A DNA stretch of 38,810 bases, taken from positions 1-38,810 of the forward strand of contig CADCGZ010000040.1 in assembly GCA_902801025.1 (NCBI GenBank). The letters are read 5' to 3'. Shown piece after piece: positions 9,282-20,400 of this stretch (positions within the stretch are counted from its first letter, which is position 1; each line of letters starts with the position of its first letter). The position numbers and the translations under genes are program-made. This stretch comes from an uncultured bacterium. Its GTDB lineage: Bacteria > Verrucomicrobiota > Kiritimatiellia > RFP12 > UBA1067. The notes below the pieces were generated by a model, which was given only the letters and a program-made list of their open reading frames with translations, did no database searches and had not been told where the DNA came from.

Positions 9282-10444
9282 ACGCGAAATCAGCAATTCT
9301 CGGAGTCATGGCCTCGGCGGCCATGTTACTGACGGCCGAGCCCTCGGGCGACCGTCCCAACGACTCGCACGCATGGGCGGTGCACGACGTGAACCGTCCC
9401 GACCCCGTAAAAGTCGCGGCAGCGCCCGGAAAGCCGCCAAGCGACGCCATCGTGCTGTTCGACGGCACGGAAGAGTCCATCGCGCGCAACTGGCGCGACG
9501 GCAAGGGCAATCCGACAAAGTGGACGGTCAAGGACGGCGCTTTCGTATGCACGCCCGGCTCTGGCGGCGCATTCACCGCGGAGGAATTCGGCGACTGCCA
9601 GCTCCACGTGGAATGGAAGACGCCGAAAGACGACCTCTATGGCTGGGGCAACTCGGGCGTCATCTTCATGGGCAGGTACGAGATACAGATACTCGACTCG
9701 TCCGACGTCCGGCCTTCGCGCTCGCCGTGGAAACCGGCGAACTACGCGGACGGACAGGCGGGAGCCGTATACGGGCAGAACCCTCCGCTCGTCCAGCCAT
9801 GCCGCGCCGCAGACGAATGGCAGACTTACGACATCGTCTTCCATCCGCCGCTCTACGAGGGGAAGCGGCTCGTAGACCCAGGGTCCACGACGGTCTTCTT
9901 CAACGGCGTCCTGGTGCAGGACGACTTCCCGTTTCAGGGCTGCACGACCTGGTGCCGTAGGATCCCGCACGCCGAAAAGTCCTCCGGACCGCTGATGCTC
10001 CAGGACCACGGGCATCCGGTGCCGTTCCGCAACATCTGGATAAGGCGAATCCCGTCCCGCTACGCCGACACCGTAAACGGCGGCATAGGGCTGAAGAGAG
10101 GCGACGTCGCCGAGCTACGCCACCGGCTCGCGGCCGAGTCCCTCGCTTTCGCGGAGGAGGCGAAGGATCCGGCAGAGCGCTTCATACGGCTTTGGGAGTC
10201 ATACTGCTACGAACCCGACCGCGCGGTCAAGGCCCGTTTCGCAGCCGCCGAGAAGGAATGCCTTTCCGCGCTCGCCGAAGGCCGTGGCGACCTAAGCGTC
10301 CCGGAGAGGTTCCATGCGTTCAAGCGCTTTGTGGACATGCTCGTCAGGACGGGCTGGATGCCGGGCGACGCGGCCATCAAGAAGGCGCTGGACAAAAGCC
10401 AGAAGCCGCCCAAGCCGACGGCTCCGAACATGCGCGACATTTAA
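9278..10444 (+). CDS. Secreted DUF1080 protein (3-keto-disaccharide hydrolase domain)
   Basis: A 388-residue exported protein with a signal peptide (MNAKSAILGVMASAAMLLTA). The DUF1080 beta-sandwich covers about residues 60-270, with conserved FDGTEESIARNWR, WGNSGVIFMGRYEIQILDS and the late FRNIWIRRI. The last 110 residues are helical and charged. Some DUF1080 members act on 3-keto-glycosides made by Gfo/Idh enzymes, so the coupled upstream gene suggests a two-step extracellular sugar oxidation and cleavage route (inference). ATG 9278 overlaps the preceding stop; longer in-frame readings upstream run inside the Gfo/Idh gene and are rejected. The 3' end overlaps the convergent cysK by 4 bp. Confidence 0.88.
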   Translation: MNAKSAILGVMASAAMLLTAEPSGDRPNDSHAWAVHDVNRPDPVKVAAAPGKPPSDAIVLFDGTEESIARNWRDGKGNPTKWTVKDGAFVCTPGSGGAFTAEEFGDCQLHVEWKTPKDDLYGWGNSGVIFMGRYEIQILDSSDVRPSRSPWKPANYADGQAGAVYGQNPPLVQPCRAADEWQTYDIVFHPPLYEGKRLVDPGSTTVFFNGVLVQDDFPFQGCTTWCRRIPHAEKSSGPLMLQDHGHPVPFRNIWIRRIPSRYADTVNGGIGLKRGDVAELRHRLAAESLAFAEEAKDPAERFIRLWESYCYEPDRAVKARFAAAEKECLSALAEGRGDLSVPERFHAFKRFVDMLVRTGWMPGDAAIKKALDKSQKPPKPTAPNMRDI

Positions 10445-11385
10445 GCCGCGCCGTTAGGCCCTTCGAAAAGAGGCGTCGAGAAGTATCGCTCGGCGGTGTC
10501 GGGAAGAACCGTGACGACCGTCTTACCCGGGCCGAGGCGCTTTGCGAGCTTCAACGCGGCAAAGACGTTCGTCCCGGCGGAGATGCCGGCGAGAAGCCCT
10601 TCCTTCGCCGCGAGATCGCGCGCGCAGCCAAGCGCCTCCTCGTCGGTGACGACGCAGATGTGGGAGTATATCTGCGTATTCAGGTTGTCGGGGATAAGTC
10701 CGTCTCCAATTCCCATCTGGAGATGAGTGCCAACCGTGCCACCAGCGAGAATCGCGGCGTTCTTTGGCTCAACGGCCCAGATTTCTATGCTGGGGTTCTG
10801 CGCCTTAAGGACTTCGCCAATGCCGCTGAGGGTCCCGCCGGTGCCGACTCCAGAGCAGAAACCGTGGATGGGCTTGGCCGCCTGCTCCATGATCTCGAGC
10901 GCGGTTCCGTGGCGGTGCGCCGCGGGGTTCGCCGGATTCGAAAACTGCTCGGGGACAAAGACCTTCGGGTTCTCCTTCGCCATGCGCTGGGCTATGGCGC
11001 AGCACTCCGCGATGGCGTCGCCTATGTTGCCCGCGTCATGGACGAGTATCACCTCGGCGCCGTAGTGCCGCACGAGCTTGCGCCGCTCCTCGCTGACGCT
11101 GTCGGGCATGACGATCACCGTCTTGTAGCCCTTTACCGCGCCAACGAGGGCGAGCCCGATTCCCTGGTTGCCGCTCGTCGGCTCCACGATTATGGAATCC
11201 GGCCCGAGAAGCCCGCGCGACTCGGCGTCGCGTATCATGTTGCAGGCGGTGCGCGTCTTGATGGAGCCGCCGACGTTCAGCGCCTCGAACTTGACAAGCA
11301 CCTCGGCCATGTCAGGCGTCGTCATGCGGTTGAGCCGCACGAGCGGCGTATGCCCCATCGCATCAAGAATAGTGTCGCAGATCAT
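10441..11385 (-). CDS. cysK: Cysteine synthase (O-acetylserine sulfhydrylase family, PLP enzyme)
   Basis: Makes cysteine from O-acetylserine and sulfide, 314 residues, cytoplasmic. The PLP lysine is Lys43 in NVGGSIKTRTA, the substrate loop is TSGNQG (residues 70-75), and the PLP phosphate loop is GVGTGGTLSGIGE. The loop reads KTR and SGNQG instead of the more common KDR and SGNTG, so an altered substrate within the family is possible. ATG overlaps the stop of the membrane/TPR gene by 4 bp, making it the last gene of the surface-protein operon. It converges with the DUF1080 gene with 4 bp of overlap and no visible terminator. Confidence 0.9.
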   Translation of the reverse strand: MICDTILDAMGHTPLVRLNRMTTPDMAEVLVKFEALNVGGSIKTRTACNMIRDAESRGLLGPDSIIVEPTSGNQGIGLALVGAVKGYKTVIVMPDSVSEERRKLVRHYGAEVILVHDAGNIGDAIAECCAIAQRMAKENPKVFVPEQFSNPANPAAHRHGTALEIMEQAAKPIHGFCSGVGTGGTLSGIGEVLKAQNPSIEIWAVEPKNAAILAGGTVGTHLQMGIGDGLIPDNLNTQIYSHICVVTDEEALGCARDLAAKEGLLAGISAGTNVFAALKLAKRLGPGKTVVTVLPDTAERYFSTPLFEGPNGAA

Positions 11386-13772
11386 GGCGTTCCACCCTCC
11401 TTCTTCCCGTTTTCCCCAGAAGCTTCCTTTTGCATCCCTTTTTCTATGCGCTCGATCGTGCGCTTTATCTCGGGGGAGTCGGGAAGCGCCTCAAGCGCAC
11501 GCTCCGCATACGGCATCGCCCCCTTGAAGTCACCCTGGCGAAGGTGGCACTGGGCGAGATTGTTGAGAACGGCGGGATCTTCGGGGCGAAGCTTGAGGCA
11601 GCGCTCGAGGTAGACCTGCGCACGCGCGTACTGCTTCTGCACAAAATAGTCCATGCCAAGCGCGAAGTTCGCCTCGGGATTGTCGAGGTCGACGGCGAGC
11701 ACCTGCTGCGCGAAGATTCTCGCGCGGGCGAAGTCGGCGCGCGCGAGCCCGGCCCTGAGACCTTCCTGCGGCGTCATGCGCTCGAGCTTCTTGCGGCTCG
11801 CCCACGCCATCGTCGCGCGAATCCTCGCGAGCGCGGCGTTTTTCTTGTCGAGCTCGTCGGCGAGTCGCGTCTCCTCCATCGCAAGACCCCTCTCGCCACG
11901 CTCGTCGTAGGCGTTGGCGCGGTGCCGCGAAAGAATCGCCAGCCGCCACTGCGCGAAGATGAAGGCGTCGTGGAGCTTGCGGTCGGCGATCTTGTCGGGC
12001 TGCCACCGGTCGTACAGCGCGAGCACGCGCTTCGCGAGATTGCGCGCGGCAGATGCGCCGCGCTCGGCCTCTTCGTCAGAAAGCCCTTCCGGACGAGCGA
12101 CAAGACCGGAACAGCGCGGCATGGGCCGCCCGTCGCGCCGCCAGAGCTCGAAGCCGATCTGGACCGCATACTCCCGCGCCTTGTCGGGGCGCGTGCGCAC
12201 CCACATCCTCAGCGCGTCGGCAGAACCGCTTTCGAGAAGCGCCTTGTCCACCGCGTTTGTCACGCCGCGCGTCCGGATGTAGATCTCGCGGCTTTCGGCC
12301 GCAGCGCCCATCATCGAAAGCGCATTAAGCTCACGGCCTTCGACGGCGGCGGCAAGCTCGACCGCGGCGTCAAGCCCTCCGTCGGTGAAGAGCCACCTGA
12401 CGTCGCGGCACTCCTCGGCCGTCTCGCGCGCGACCGCGTCGACGGTCGACAGCATAGCCCGTTCGACGCGCTGGGAGCGGAACGGAACGACGCAGGAGAG
12501 CACGATTATCGGCTCAAGCAGGAACACGGCGCGGACGATGCGCTGGAGACGCCTGGCCGACGCAAGCGCCGGCGCGGCGTCTTCGGCATCCAAGGCATCG
12601 GGGAAACGCAGCGTCTCTATGCGGCGGAAGTTCCTCAGGAAAAGCTCGATGACGAAGACGGCGAGCGACCAGACGGCCGAAAGCGCGCAGAGGTAGACGG
12701 CTATGCACTTGAGGAGCCCGTCCGCGACACATCCGCCGCCCCACGTCCAGAACCAGAGCGACTTCGCACCCGCGAGCTGCGAGAACGCGATGACGCCGAA
12801 CGCCGCAAATGTCGCGCCGTAGACGTAGGCGAGATGCTTTTCGTCGTCCGTCGCACGGCGGATGAGCTGAAACTCTATGACGACAGGAAGAGCCGTGCCC
12901 GCGAGAATCAACGCCGCGCCTGCCGGAGAAACCGAGGATAGCAGCGCCTTTATGTAGAGAATCGGCACTTCGAGCGCATAGTCGCCCCATGTCCAGTCAA
13001 AGGCCGCGAGACCGTCGAGGGATGAAAAGGCATAGACCTCAAGCGCAACGCCGGCGAAAAGGCCGACGCCGAACGCGAGCGTTAGACGCAGCGACATGAA
13101 CGCTCTGGCGAACGGACTTTCCTCTGGCGTCTCGAGAATTCCTCTGTTGCGCAAATGCCGTCTCACGCCGAGCGTACCGACCACGACTACGAAAAGCACT
13201 GCGCCGATCGGCGTATCGGCCGCGAGAAGCCCAAGGACGGCGAATGTCGCGAAAAGAAGAAAGCGGCGGTCGGTCCTGAGGTGCTCAAGGAAGATAATCG
13301 CGGCGAAGGCCACAATCAGGAGCCGGAGCGAAAGCGGAGAGAACCAGCGAAACGCGTTCCAGACGGGATCGGCGCAGCAGAAGAGGATGATTCCCTGGAA
13401 GAGGACGAACCTGACGGCCCGCCGCCACCACGAGGCGACGTGCATGCCGCGGAGAAGCGTCGCCGGGAGCATCATCTCCAAGAGGATTGACGAGAGCAGC
13501 GCGAAGACGCCGAGAGAGACGTGGCCAGCCGTCCTTAGCACCACTTCTGCCGTTGCGAGGCCGTAGTTCCGGCAGAGCGGCGCGGCGATATGCTGCCAGA
13601 GAAGTCCGAGGGGACTGGTCGGCGGCCTGAGCCCCGCAGCCGCCGCGAGGTCGTCCATCAGATCGGGAGGCGTCGAGTCAAAGCGCCAAAACCAGGCAAG
13701 TGCGGCAATGGCCGCGCCAAGAAGAAGCACGTACAGACGGTCTAAAAACCTCTGTCTGCCGTCAGTCATCAT
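11382..13772 (-). CDS. Multi-spanning membrane protein with C-terminal TPR repeats
   Basis: 796 residues of unknown function. The first ~400 hold roughly nine or ten hydrophobic segments, for example YVLLLGAAIAALAWFW, LLIVAFAAIIFLEH and AVLFVVVVGTLGV. A soluble helical region follows, and TPR-type repeats lie at about 665-775 (NPEANFALGMDYFVQKQY and DPAVLNNLAQCHLRQGDF). The layout recalls integral membrane proteins with TPR tails seen near surface-polymer genes, but I recognise no catalytic motif. The start (two adjacent ATGs at 13772 and 13769) is 4 bp after the PEP-CTERM stop, and the end overlaps cysK, so it is cotranscribed with both. Confidence 0.8.
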   Translation of the reverse strand: MMTDGRQRFLDRLYVLLLGAAIAALAWFWRFDSTPPDLMDDLAAAAGLRPPTSPLGLLWQHIAAPLCRNYGLATAEVVLRTAGHVSLGVFALLSSILLEMMLPATLLRGMHVASWWRRAVRFVLFQGIILFCCADPVWNAFRWFSPLSLRLLIVAFAAIIFLEHLRTDRRFLLFATFAVLGLLAADTPIGAVLFVVVVGTLGVRRHLRNRGILETPEESPFARAFMSLRLTLAFGVGLFAGVALEVYAFSSLDGLAAFDWTWGDYALEVPILYIKALLSSVSPAGAALILAGTALPVVIEFQLIRRATDDEKHLAYVYGATFAAFGVIAFSQLAGAKSLWFWTWGGGCVADGLLKCIAVYLCALSAVWSLAVFVIELFLRNFRRIETLRFPDALDAEDAAPALASARRLQRIVRAVFLLEPIIVLSCVVPFRSQRVERAMLSTVDAVARETAEECRDVRWLFTDGGLDAAVELAAAVEGRELNALSMMGAAAESREIYIRTRGVTNAVDKALLESGSADALRMWVRTRPDKAREYAVQIGFELWRRDGRPMPRCSGLVARPEGLSDEEAERGASAARNLAKRVLALYDRWQPDKIADRKLHDAFIFAQWRLAILSRHRANAYDERGERGLAMEETRLADELDKKNAALARIRATMAWASRKKLERMTPQEGLRAGLARADFARARIFAQQVLAVDLDNPEANFALGMDYFVQKQYARAQVYLERCLKLRPEDPAVLNNLAQCHLRQGDFKGAMPYAERALEALPDSPEIKRTIERIEKGMQKEASGENGKKEGGTP

Positions 13773-13776
13773 GCTG

Positions 13777-14445
13777 TCATGCGACTTCCACGAGGCGCTT
13801 CCTGCGGAGCGCGAGGAGCGCGACGCCCATCAACGTCAAGAGCCCGCCCGACGGCTCTGGCACCGCCGTGAACTGCGCCGGCGTCCAGACAGCGATCTGC
13901 CCAGGATTGATGTCGAACGTTTGGTGAATGTAGTCGCCAAGGTCGGAATATGCCTTCGCAGCGCTCGTAGCGACAGTCGTCCATTTGTCGCTGGAGTCGA
14001 TGTTGCCAAGCTCCACGATGAAGCTGTACTCCGGCGTCCCGGCCGAATAGTCGCCCGAAGGCGACTGGTTGCCAGTGGGCACGCCCGCACCCCAGTAGCC
14101 GCCCACCGTATCAAACTCAACACCATACGCTCCTCCGCCCACGTCAACGCCGGAGCCAGGGATGTACAGGTCGAGAAAGGTGTCTTCAGTGATGTTGCCG
14201 CCTGTCACGCGCACGCGCGCAGCAAACGCAGAACCCTCTCCTGTGCTAATATCCGGAAAATAGTCGCCGATGTTGGCGAAGAATTCACTTATCGTGGCCG
14301 TCGTCTGCGGATTGCTCTCGGAATCCGTCGTGATGGTTGCGCCGCTGTCGACCATCCAGTACAGAACATCGTCACCGGCGGACGCGACGCTCGCCGTCAA
14401 TGCCACTGCCGCACACGCGGCTATCTTGAATATACTCACTTTCAT
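13777..14445 (-). CDS. PEP-CTERM sorting-signal exported protein
   Basis: A 222-residue secreted protein. A signal peptide (MKVSIFKIAACAAVALTASVASAG) is followed by an acidic, Gly/Thr-rich beta-like body. The tail is VPEPSGGLL, a hydrophobic segment and RRKR. That VPEP-transmembrane-Arg pattern is the PEP-CTERM signal processed by exosortase in polymer-forming bacteria; no exosortase lies in the window. ATG 14445 starts the signal peptide; ATG 14463, overlapping the giant gene's stop, adds six residues and is an equally possible start. Function of the body unknown. Confidence 0.85.
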   Translation of the reverse strand: MKVSIFKIAACAAVALTASVASAGDDVLYWMVDSGATITTDSESNPQTTATISEFFANIGDYFPDISTGEGSAFAARVRVTGGNITEDTFLDLYIPGSGVDVGGGAYGVEFDTVGGYWGAGVPTGNQSPSGDYSAGTPEYSFIVELGNIDSSDKWTTVATSAAKAYSDLGDYIHQTFDINPGQIAVWTPAQFTAVPEPSGGLLTLMGVALLALRRKRLVEVA

Positions 14446-14459
14446 CAATATACCAGCTC

Positions 14460-17400
14460 TCATTTCGACGCTTCAAATTTAATCTTAAGGGCTTCACTCC
14501 CCGTGCGGTAGTACCAGAATCCGGTGCCGACCGTATTTGTGCCGTCTTCCGTCCACACGTTCTGGATGCGCCGACCAACCTTCTTCGTCGGCACGTTGCG
14601 TCCCCATTTACCTGTCTCCTTGTTTCTGTAGTAGATCGTCTGTACGCCCGCGATGTCCTGGAAGATGATGCGATCACCGTCCGCCGGCGTCGCCGGATTG
14701 CCCTCTCCGTCGACGAACTCAAGGTCGTTCAAGGGCACGTCGAACATCGTCGGGTTGGCGACGAGCGTGTGGCCAGGCTCCGCGACGCTGCCGCCCTCAA
14801 GGTCGAACACGTAGTCTTCGCCAGTATAGCGGCCAACGAGATAGATGTATTCGCCAGGTGATTTGCGCCCGAGCCAGAACGCCTTGCCCGGCTCGAAGGT
14901 AGACTCTTCCGCCGTAGACTGAGAGACGCCCTTCTTGTTGACGGTCACAGGAGCGTTCCAGTCGCCGTCGTCCTTGCGCTCCCACATCCGGAACGTGCCG
15001 GTATCGGTTTCGTAGGCGTGGATCGTGTCGCCACCGCCGATGCTGAACGGATTGACGACATCGGCAACCGCGACATCGATTTCGTTCGTGCTGTCGATGG
15101 ACATCGAGAGCCACGGCGCAACAGTCACGGTGTTCGTGAGCGCGCTCGACACGCGAAGGACGCCGATTGTCGCACAGGAGGCGATCACCGACTGGCCCTC
15201 GTACTGCGTATTTGTCGGCGAGAAGACGATGTTGAAGACATAGAGGCCCGTTGGATCATGGGGCCCGAGCGGCACGTTCGTCTCGTACTTGCCGGTCAGT
15301 TCGCCGATCTCGAAGCTCGCCGCATCGAATTCGCTCTTGGTTTTCGTGCCCCTGAGCTTCTTGTCGAGGCGGTACTGCACCTTGAGGCCGGTGCCCATAA
15401 GCGGTTCGATGTCGGGGAAGTGGACGACGAACGCATTCGGATCCACGGTGCTGCCCTGCTGCATGATCGTGGCGACAACCCTCTTGCTGAAGTCTTTGCG
15501 CTCGATGACGTAGTTCTGCCACAGACGAAGCCCGTTTTCGCAGATTGCGTCAAGTGCGCCGTAGCGGGCAAGGTCAACGGCAAGCTGTTCGCCCGACATG
15601 CCGGACAGGTTGTTGTTGATGAGCCATTCGGGCTTGCCCATGACGATCGGCGCCTCATACCCAGTCCTGCCGTCCATGTTGACCTTGAAGTCCCAGCCAC
15701 GGACCACAACTGTGCAGTTCGTCACCGCCGTCTCGTGGTTCGGCGCCGACGCGCGGAAAAAGACCTTGTACACGCCCGGCAGCGTGAACGTCGGAACGGT
15801 CGTCTGCCACTCGCCCGCCTCTTCACGGAACTCGCACGTGAGCGGATTTACGTCGCCCTTCACGAGCCCAGTCACGTTGGTGACGAAATCAGGCGTCACG
15901 GCACTACCAGTATAGTCCATCGTCATGTTCTCGATTGTCGCCGTCAGCGGTGCCGGCACCACCGTCACCTTGAACGAACTGTGCACCTCGTCGTGGTTCG
16001 GGGCCGACGCCTTGAACTGCACGAGATAGTTGCCAACATTCGTGAACGCCGGCATTTCACCCCAGTCGCCCGCGCCGTTCGCACGGTAGAGGTACGTGAC
16101 GGGCTGCTCGTTGCGGACGCCGGAGATCGTCTTCATTAGCACGCTCGCATCGACCGCCTCGCCCGTGTAGTTGGTTACGACATCCTCTATATCCGCCGTG
16201 AACACGGCGTTGGTGATCGTGTACGTCGCGCCAGAGAAGACCAGCTTGTACTGGTACTTCCACTCCACGCCCTGGTCATCGGTGTGTTTCTGCTCCTGTC
16301 CGCCGTTTTCGAGCATAAGAGTTCCCTGCAAGATAGGATAGTTCCCAGACGCCGACACCCTCGTCACAGCGCTAGAAATCGCGCCAACGAGCGCATACCT
16401 GTTCGTCCACCCCCAGCCTTCCGTCAGGCCGGCATACTGGAGACCGTAGTCAAGCGGAAGCGGTTCGTCGCCGTAGCACATCACCTTCGGATTCGCCGTC
16501 ACAATGTAGAGAAGCGTGAGCGGCTCGACGGCAGTTACGGCAATCTGCCTCGTCGCCTGCGAATACGACCCGCCGATAACGACGAGGTTTGTGACGAGAT
16601 GCGCCTGCGTCTCAACAATGTTTGTAGTGAAGGTGCCCGGCGGATCCTCTACGACGTTCGTGACGACGCCGGCAGGAATCTCTTCGACGACGTTCGTCGC
16701 GAGCGCAATGCGCACGTAGTAGTTGGTGGCAACGTCGGACCACAGCGGGAAAGTAGCAGATGGTGATGCAGCGTCCAGACCGAGATCGGCGCAGAGACCG
16801 AGGCTGACGGTCTTCACCGACTCCGCCGTCTCGGGATTCGCTCCCTTCACGTCGTCCTGCACGCGCGAGTACAGCGCGACGAGCTGCACTTCCTCCGGGT
16901 CGAGCTTGCCGACAGTCGCCTTGAAGTTGACCGTGGCCACATTGCTGTCCGCCCATGATGCGCCGTTGAGGACGGTGCTCGGAGTCTCTTTCGTGTCAAG
17001 CTCAACGATCTCTTCCGATGGGAAGAGCTCGATGCCCTGGGCGTCGCCGGACGCAAGGCGGATGTAGTACGTCCTGTTGCGTTCAAGTCCCTCGGTCGCG
17101 GGCAGTGTAAAGGTTGTCTTCGAGGAAAGGACCGTTTCGGTGTTCGCGCCGAGGTCGAGCATAAACACGCCTTCGCCGAACGGCGGCTCGCTGCCCTCGA
17201 GAGCTGCCCTGTTTTCGCTCCAGTAGCAGTAGAGGTGCACCACTTCGTTCGTTTCGTGGAGCTTGTATGTGACGGTCGCGAAGTCTTCAGCGGGAGATGT
17301 CTTCGACTCTGTCCACTGGGCGGCCGTGAGCGAGATAGCGGGCACGGTGAACGAGGCGATCTCCTCCGAAAACGCATACGAGTTCGCGCCCTTGCGCGCG

Positions 17401-20400
17401 ACAAGGCGCACCCAGTACGTGTAGCCGACCGCCGGCGGCACGAATACGAGGTCTCCGATGCCGACAGAAGCTTCTGTAACCTTGACCCATTCGCCGCCAT
17501 CGGCGTTGTCGAGTTCATTGGAGCTGACGGTGCTGTAGTGGACATAGATGTCGGCGAGGTCGTTCTGGACGCCCGCCCAGTACAGGCGGTAGTCGATCTT
17601 GGCGATGCCTGCGACATTGTCCCCGGCCTCTTCGTTGACCTCCTCCACGTAGTTGCAGCGCGTCATCGAGATGCGCGGCTCTTCGGCGATCGGGTCGCGG
17701 CCGTGAACCTCGTAGGAGATGATCACCACGCCGTCGCCGCCGTTACCGCCCTGCCAGTAGGTCTTATCGTTGTTGTTGCCATACTTCATGGATCCGCCGC
17801 CGCCGCCCGCACCGGTGTTAGGAACGCCGGAGGTAGCAAGGGTCTGGTTCAGGACGTCCGCCGCATTGCCGCCGATGCCCGAACCGCCCGCGCCGGGCTT
17901 GGTGTAGCCGCCTTTGCCATCAGTCGTGTAAGCATATCCGCCGCCGCCGCCTGCGCCAAACCACAGCTCTTCGCCGAGAATGTTGGCTACAACGCCCGAA
18001 CCGCCCGCGCCGCCGCCGTAGTTGGTATCGGAACTTGCGCTCAACCCCGCGCGCTGGCCGCCGCCGCCGCCGCCGGCCGCATACGCACCCACGGAGCCGC
18101 CTTTCTGCTGATGGTTGCCGTTGCCGCCTTCGTGACCGTAGACGATGCCCGCAACCGACAAGGCTGAACCACCGGACATGCCTGTAGACGATGTGTCGCC
18201 GCGTCCACCGGCGCCGCCGCCGGAAGCGCCGTCGCCGCCGGTCACGACATTCGCAGTCGTGCTGCAGCTGCCGCCGCCGCCGCCGCCGGGAACTTCAATC
18301 AGCGGATGCTCGTGGTCGCTGTCAAGCGAGAACGTGGAGTATTCGCCAATGCCAACCGAACTTGCGGTCGTGGTGTTGGACGGGGCAATGCCGCCGCCGC
18401 CGACGGTGATGACCGCGCCGCCGCCGCCCACGACGATGATCTCGATGTTCGTCACGTAGTCCGGCGCCGTGAACGTGTATTCTCCGCGGCGGTACAGATG
18501 GACAAACTTGTTGTCAAGGCGCATCAGCTCGCCGTCCGCAGCAGATTCGTTGACGTTGCCGTTCGTGCGGAACGACCCCGTGTGCTCGCGCGTCTGGCGC
18601 CGCTCCCCGGCCACCTCGTTGACCGCGCGGATGCGGAAGTTGTAGGGCATGTCCTGCTTGAGCCCGAACACGGGAATCGAGAACTTCGTGCCCGGAGTGG
18701 CATCATCGAGCAAGTGCGTCCAGTCGTCCTCGTCCGGCGGCTCCTGGCCGTCGGCCCAGAGCTGGTATTCGATCCAACACGAATCCGCGTTCGCGCCGCA
18801 GAACGTCACAGTACCGGCGAACTGCACGTAGGCGTAGCTCACGTCGATGACCGTGGTCGGCATTCCGTCACCCGTCTCCCAGACGACGACAGGGACGGGC
18901 GTGTCGTCGCCCTTGCAGACCGTGCCCTTTGTCACGAACCGCTTTTCCTGGTCGTTCCACCATGTCGCCTGCATCGTCGAGTAGTATTCGGCCTTGATCC
19001 AGTCAGCCGAGCGCATCCCCTTGGAATAGCGGCACTCGTCGACCCAGCCGTTGAGCGCGCCGGTGCCGATCTGTTGTCCGCCGATGACCAGGCTGTCGTA
19101 GTCGGCGGTCTCGTCGTTCGCGACGGGATGAACCGGACCGTCGTTGCCCTTGAGCTGCTTTCCGCCCACTGTACTGGCCTGCTCTACTCCATTGAGATAG
19201 GCGTGGAACGTATCATTGCTGTAGACGAACGTCCAGTAGGCCCATTCCTCATGGGAATAACCAGTCACGGCGAAAGGCGTATATCCGTTCTTGATCGTGC
19301 TTCCGCTCCAGGCGCGAAGCGCTGTTGCGACGTCGCCGTCGGTGTATTGGACGCCCCAGCCCTTGTCGGCGTCTTCGCGCTTACGCGAGACGAGGTACGC
19401 CCATCCGGGCTTTTTGTCCGCGAGTTTGCTCCAGCAGGAATACGTGAACACGTTCCCGACGCTTGTGCGCAGAATGTCGTCGTGGTCGTTGATGAGGATA
19501 TGCCCGTAGGTGGAGGAGGTGCCGCTGTGCTGCGCCACGCGCCGCGCGTAGCCGATGCGGCCGTTGCTGTAAGCAAGCGAATTCGCGTGCGTCTCGCCGG
19601 TGAGATTGTTGACCGTGGAGTCATGCACCTGGACGATGCCGTCTCCCGTCTCGTTCATGTGCCAGACGCCGACGTACTTTTCGAACGTGTTGCCGGGGTC
19701 GTCCGGCGGATTGACGAGCGGGCTGCGGTAGCACATCGTGAACTTCGTCCCGTTGGTCATTTCGGGGAGGCGCACCCAGATAAGCGACATGCCGTTCGGG
19801 TTCCACGTGTCGATCTCGTGCGGGATGACGTGCCCCTTCTCGTCGACGAACGCGATGTCCCTGCCGCCGGTATGGTAGAAGTCGTCGTAGCTGAAGCCGT
19901 TGGTATCCTTCTTGCGGACGTCGACCAGCACCGGGAAGTTCGTGAGCGTCTCGGTGCCAGGGTAACCCGTCACGGTGAACGGCAGGAAGCGCTCGAACTC
20001 GTTCGCTACCCAGAAGGCGTTCGTGCCGTCGTCGTAGTAGTGCGTTTCGTCTGAAGCGGGACTCATGGACGTGAACGTACCGGAAACCTCCACTGTTTCC
20101 TCGCCGTTATCTCCAACCGCCTTGAACTTGTAAAGGTAGGTCTTGCCGTCAAGCACAGTAATGCTCTCGCTGCACGCGGCGTGTTCGGCAAGGCCCTCCG
20201 AAAGCGTCGTCCATTCACTCGGCTCCGTCTCGCCATCTACCCAGAGTTTGTACACGATGCGGCATGATGTCGCGTCGCCAAGGTCGGAGACTGTGCCGCC
20301 GGCAACGACGTAGCCGTATGAGACACGAGCAATGCCGGGATTCTCGGATGAGGCGTTAGACCACACAACCGTCAATTCGTTCTTTGTCGTGAACGTACCC

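Noticed and set aside
11430..12941. Plus-strand open frame of 503 codons under the membrane/TPR gene
   Set aside because: Low-complexity Arg-rich translation and no promoter or ribosome site.
18306..20054. Plus-strand open frame of 582 codons under the giant protein
   Set aside because: Antisense shadow; the minus strand shows DUF2341, LamG and Gly-rich domains.
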